In this document: in pieces, positions 60,196 to 64,000 of the stretch | Position numbering within the stretch: the stretch's first letter is position 1 | How the letters are laid out: each line of letters begins with the position of its first letter | Assembly (NCBI RefSeq): GCF_020085105.1 | Contig: NC_058047.1 | Coordinates: 19,745,001-19,809,000 of the forward strand | Source: Siniperca chuatsi | Lineage: Eukaryota > Chordata > Actinopteri > Centrarchiformes > Sinipercidae | DNA length: 64,000 bases | Reading direction: 5' to 3' | Notes under the pieces: model-generated | The model's database searches: none | What the model was told of the DNA's origin: nothing | Seen by the model: only the letters and a program-made list of their open reading frames with translations | Position numbers and translations under genes: made by a program

Positions 60196-60199
60196 AAAA
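60128..60199. repeat. (AAAG)n microsatellite
   Basis: About 18 units of GAAA/AAAG, the longest tetranucleotide tract in the window. Confidence 0.97.
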
Positions 60200-60539
60200 G
60201 CACCACACTAACAATCACTGGGTTAAAAGGTAACCCAGTCTGGATCAGTATAGCACCGACACAATACTGGGTTAATTTTACCCAGTACCAATGTGTTGTT
60301 TTTCAACACAACAAGCACACGTTTTCCCTTAAAACTGTCACAAATTCATTGTTAGTTGCACAAAACAATGGGCATATGGCATTCAAAACTGCAAAGGATA
60401 CTCATATTATTAAAAATCAGCAACAAATCGTGACATGTAAGTTTAAAAAGAGCTTGAGTAAATTATAACAGTTTGCAACCTTAGTTTTGTTAGGTAACTG
60501 AACAGTAATATAAACAAGACAAAGAGTGTACAGTCATGC

Positions 60540-61085
60540 TAGCTGATCTCTAAGGCTGTACTTGAGCTAAATGCTAACATCAACATGCCAACAGGGTCAC
60601 AGTGAAAATGCTAACATGCTGATGCTAAGCAGGTATAACATTTACCATGTTCATAATGTCATTAGTTTTGCAGGCATTTTGTCATAAACCAAAGTTTTGG
60701 ACAAACAGAAATTTTGACCTGATGAAAGTTTTCACAATTCATCCTCTTCGGACCATGAATGTCTGTACCAAATTCCACAGCTGTCGTGCTATTTAGATAA
60801 AAAGACAAAACTGTGAACCTGCTCGTGGAGCTAGAGGAAAAATTAGGCTATCACTAAATTCAGAAGGATACTTCATCTGGGACAAAATGTGGTGCCAATC
60901 CATCAAGTAAACGTTTGACCTGCTGGTGGCACCAGAGGAAAAGTCAGAGGATCTCCAAGTCATTAAAATTTATCCTCTTGGGACCTTGAATATCTGAACA
61001 AAATTTCACAGCAATTTCATAGTTGTTGAGATATTTCGGTCTGGACCAAAGAGGTGGACTGACTGACAGACCAACAATGTCGTCT
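60540..61085. repeat. Teleost interspersed repeat with internal sub-repeats
   Basis: GCTAACATGCTGATGCTAAG is followed by two imperfect internal units around GAGGAAAAGTCAGAGGATCT and GTTGTTGAGATATTTCGGTC, then GGACCAAAGAGGTGGACTGA. I recognise the phrases as a common non-coding fish repeat. Superfamily unknown. Confidence 0.55.
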
Positions 61086-62889
61086 GTACAGCCATGTTGC
61101 TAACTTGGCTAAAAAAATAACATTAACACTGACTGGTCTTTGGTGGTTTACCAATGTGTGATGGGAAAAAGTTCACCCATTACTGAGTTATTGCAACATT
61201 GACCCAAACTGGTTAAATTTCAGCCCAGCTGTTTTAGTGTGGACGCTTTTGATGATAATTTACTGTAAATTCACAGTAGATAGTTCAAAAGAAACATACT
61301 TTTAACTCTTTCTCCCCCTGCGGATTTGAAAGAACAGGGCTTTAAAAAGAAAACAGTTTTTCTTGACCTCTGAAGCCCAAATGTTTTCAGCCATTCAAAT
61401 AGAAATAATAATGTATAATGAAGTGAAAACTAAATGGTAATTCAGTCTGATTATCATTACTGGTTTCCCACCATACATGTTGTAGTGTGGTGGGAAGATA
61501 CAGTAAGATGTGGACAACGACAACAAGGGAAGTTGTGTCCACCTAGTCATTTGTATTGACCATGATAAAAACGTGTTCCATCCCATATCAAACCAGCTTC
61601 CCACCTCATCCCAGCTGCTTCCCTGTCTCTTCCCCTTCATCCTCTTCCCTCAAACTCCCGGTTTAATCCAATCAGAGCAAAGGGAAGCTGCAGAGACAGC
61701 AGCTGTATGGCAGAGGAGAGGGTCATAAAACACAGAAGGCCGAAAGAGGAAGTTGAGGGACCTGGTGAGTTATTGCCCTCCAAACATACACACTGGGTCC
61801 TGGGAACTGGGAACTTCTCACAGGGGGGGTCAGTGTGGAGTGTTTTCCACAGGCCTGGACCTGCTGTGCACTCTGTGTATTCTTTATCACCTCATCGCAG
61901 ACCAATGATGACCCCTCACACCTTGCTGTCATAATACTGTATGAGTCTATTTAAAAAAGAGCAGACCTTTAACTCTGTAATAAAACTGATGTAATAAATT
62001 ATCCCTTTTCCCAGCACTACATATATGCCCACATCTCATAGGGCGTGCTAGAATTGCCCTTTGGATATGTAAGAATATGCCATAAACAAAAACAGGATAT
62101 AGAGTGGGAAGAGAGAAATGTTTGAGAAAGTGAGAAAAGGGAGGAACAAAAGAGATTCACGTAAATAAATATGTGTCACACTGGAAGAGATGCTTTGAAC
62201 AGAGCCATGAGTCAATGCCTGGTTGGTGTTTGTCACTGAAGTTCTGTAAAGGTCCCAGATTCATATTTTAATGTAATGTACAGGCAAAATATTTCCATCA
62301 AAACTTTTTCTCATTTTCCAGCGTTTCACATTTATCTCTCCATTCCTTCAAACAGATAACATTGTTGGTTTATTAATAGTGTCATATCTGACACACAAGC
62401 GCACACACAATGCTGAGTTGTGCCTGTGAGAAAGTGAGGGCTCAAGTGTGAATTCCAGCCATGCCTGTCTTTTAGCAGCTTGTGAATTTATGATACAATT
62501 AACCCTGGAAGATATGCTGAGCGCACTCACTTTACACTCTCTATAACTTTCAGCGTGCGAGTTAAACGCAAATATGCAGAGAAAAACATGATCTGCACAC
62601 GTGTTATGAATTGAGCATGGAGAAAATGCAAAAAATTACTGGAAAAGGCTCAACTAGAGAGAGATGTACAAATCCATCACCAGATGACGTCAGACAATCA
62701 GAATCTACTTATTAAAAAACAGGTAGAAAAACTTTTTATTGAAGGAAAGGAAGTGTAGAGATGAGTGAATGTATTTAATTTAGTTTAATGTAATATTTTA
62801 GCACATGCAGCTTTTAATGTTTATAATAACTCAGTCTTTATCCTGTCATGCTTCAGTTTTATGCATAACATTTTGTTCATGTATTTTTT

Positions 62890-63210
62890 TCCCCCAAGAT
62901 AATCCACAGTTGTGAGCAGTTTCGTGTAGGAACTATTTTCTTTCTACCAATAGTTCCTACAAGAAACTGCTCACAACAAATCTGTGGATTATTTTGAGTA
63001 ACCGGGTCATGATTTCTGGAAAGAGACATTGCTGTTGAGTTTTTCAAATGTTTCTTTGAGCACCACGAGCCGAGTGCCATATAGTCCGATTATATTAAAA
63101 GAAAGGCCGATATCTCTCCACCAAAACATTCGAGATGGATAAATAGCACTACAGGTAAGAGGAAAAATATGTATTTTTGATTTTGGAGTGAACTATCCCT
63201 TTAACATACC
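62890..63210. repeat. Hairpin-bearing dispersed repeat
   Basis: A near-perfect hairpin (arms about 62901-62936 and 62950-62990, one 5-nt bulge) is followed by GGGTCATGATTTCTGGAAAG, CACCACGAGCCGAGTGCCAT and a terminal AACTATCCCTTTAAC. I recognise this composite from many teleost genomes. Confidence 0.6.
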
Positions 63211-63892
63211 TCCACCCTCAAAGCAGTCAACAACAACCACAAGTGTCCCGTCCAAGTTGTTTTTTCTCCACCATAAAGTGGAAAAATCTTTAACTTTGGT
63301 TAAGACTGTTTAGTGCCTTGTCAAATATCTGTTGCAACATACTTCAGGGTTTAGGTTACATAAGAGTCATATGATCATTTTGGGTTAATTTGGCCCCGTG
63401 CCACAGTGTAGTGACCATAAATTGGTCACTATGGCTTTTTAGCCATATTTGCTTCCTGCAACAGACAGTAAAACTATATTCATACCTGAAGCACAGTTTT
63501 AGAGGACTGAGGAATGTTTGCTTTCTTTCTTCTTTGCAAATGAGAATTTTGCATGCATGACTGCATACGCCTTGTGTGTGTGCATGTTTTTGTGTATTTA
63601 AAATCCTAAGTATTCTTAAAATCTATTTTCTAGTCATTGCCCCAGTATTACTTACAGGCTATCTTGCCTCTTGTTTCTAGCTTAGCGACTTGCTCCACTG
63701 CACAGATCTAAGTCAAATCTAAGCCGTTCATTGTGGGGTGAAAACAGCTGAATCCTGTTTTTTGTGTGGCTCAAGGATAATTCAGAGCACCAGCAGCGGT
63801 AATGCCATTGTACAAGGCTAATATGTCAGTTAGGCTATATGTTCTAGTTTGTCCTGAAGTTGTTTGTGACTGAGGGAGTTGGGAAGTGTGGT

Positions 63893-63893
<1 letters not shown>

Positions 63894-63938
<45 letters not shown>
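63894..63938. repeat. (TG)n microsatellite
   Basis: About 22 TG units close to the window end. Confidence 0.95.
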
Positions 63939-63940
<2 letters not shown>

Positions 63941-64000
63941 GGGAGTATAAACCTTGCAGAACCCAGATGACACTGCCGGGGCCGTTATTTTCCCACAGTG

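Larger units (their letters stand above)
58206..64000. other. Gene-poor flank downstream of the LINE
   Basis: No coding exon with family resemblance was found. The region contains the (AAAG)n tract, the repeats at 60.5-61.1 and 62.9-63.2 kb, and a (TG)n tract near the end. Frames here are short and consistent with chance. Confidence 0.5.

Noticed and set aside
60128..60199. Regularly spaced repeats as a possible CRISPR-like array
   Set aside because: It is a simple AAAG microsatellite without spacers, in a vertebrate genome.

Overview
This is vertebrate nuclear DNA, most likely from a spiny-rayed (percomorph-like) teleost. The genes are split by GT-AG introns. (CA)n, (TG)n and (AAAG)n microsatellites are frequent. 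The background is full of repeats familiar from fish genomes: small TTAA-flanked and hAT-like inverted-repeat elements, a fold-back ATTAATCGATT-type element, and an L2/CR1-like LINE. Nothing prokaryotic or viral was seen.

Layout. (1) About 1-21,450, minus strand: the 5' part of a c1orf21 homologue. One coding exon is visible (8494-8584), with a probable non-coding first exon near 21,299-21,420; the rest is intron. (2) 23,574-34,746, minus strand: a complete edem3 gene, 20 coding exons joining in frame to 894 codons and ending in the ER-retrieval signal KDEL. (3) 34,747-37,023: a divergent promoter interval. (4) 37,024-42,394, plus strand: a complete npl gene (N-acetylneuraminate lyase), 11 coding exons, 310 codons, one intron of the rare GC-AG class. 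(5) 47,654-51,503, plus strand: a complete sec22b gene, 5 coding exons, 215 codons. (6) 53,040-64,000: gene-poor flank holding a decayed L2-like LINE with an internal deletion, other dispersed repeats and microsatellites.

How the genes relate. EDEM3 trims mannose from misfolded glycoproteins in the ER lumen, NPL breaks down free sialic acid in the cytosol, and SEC22B is an R-SNARE of ER-Golgi traffic. All three touch glycoprotein handling or the early secretory pathway, but they are separate genes with their own promoters, not an operon-like unit. The C1orf21 homologue has no established function; its N-terminus looks like a lipid-anchoring signal.

I rebuilt exon joins by hand from splice sites, reading-frame continuity and remembered similarity to the vertebrate families. 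Transcript ends, non-coding exons and repeat family names are less certain. I did not find a convincing new biological system. The most notable observations are the GC-AG intron in npl, TG/CA microsatellites placed directly at edem3 splice sites, a perfect 20-bp hairpin in an edem3 intron, and several well-delimited small transposable elements.
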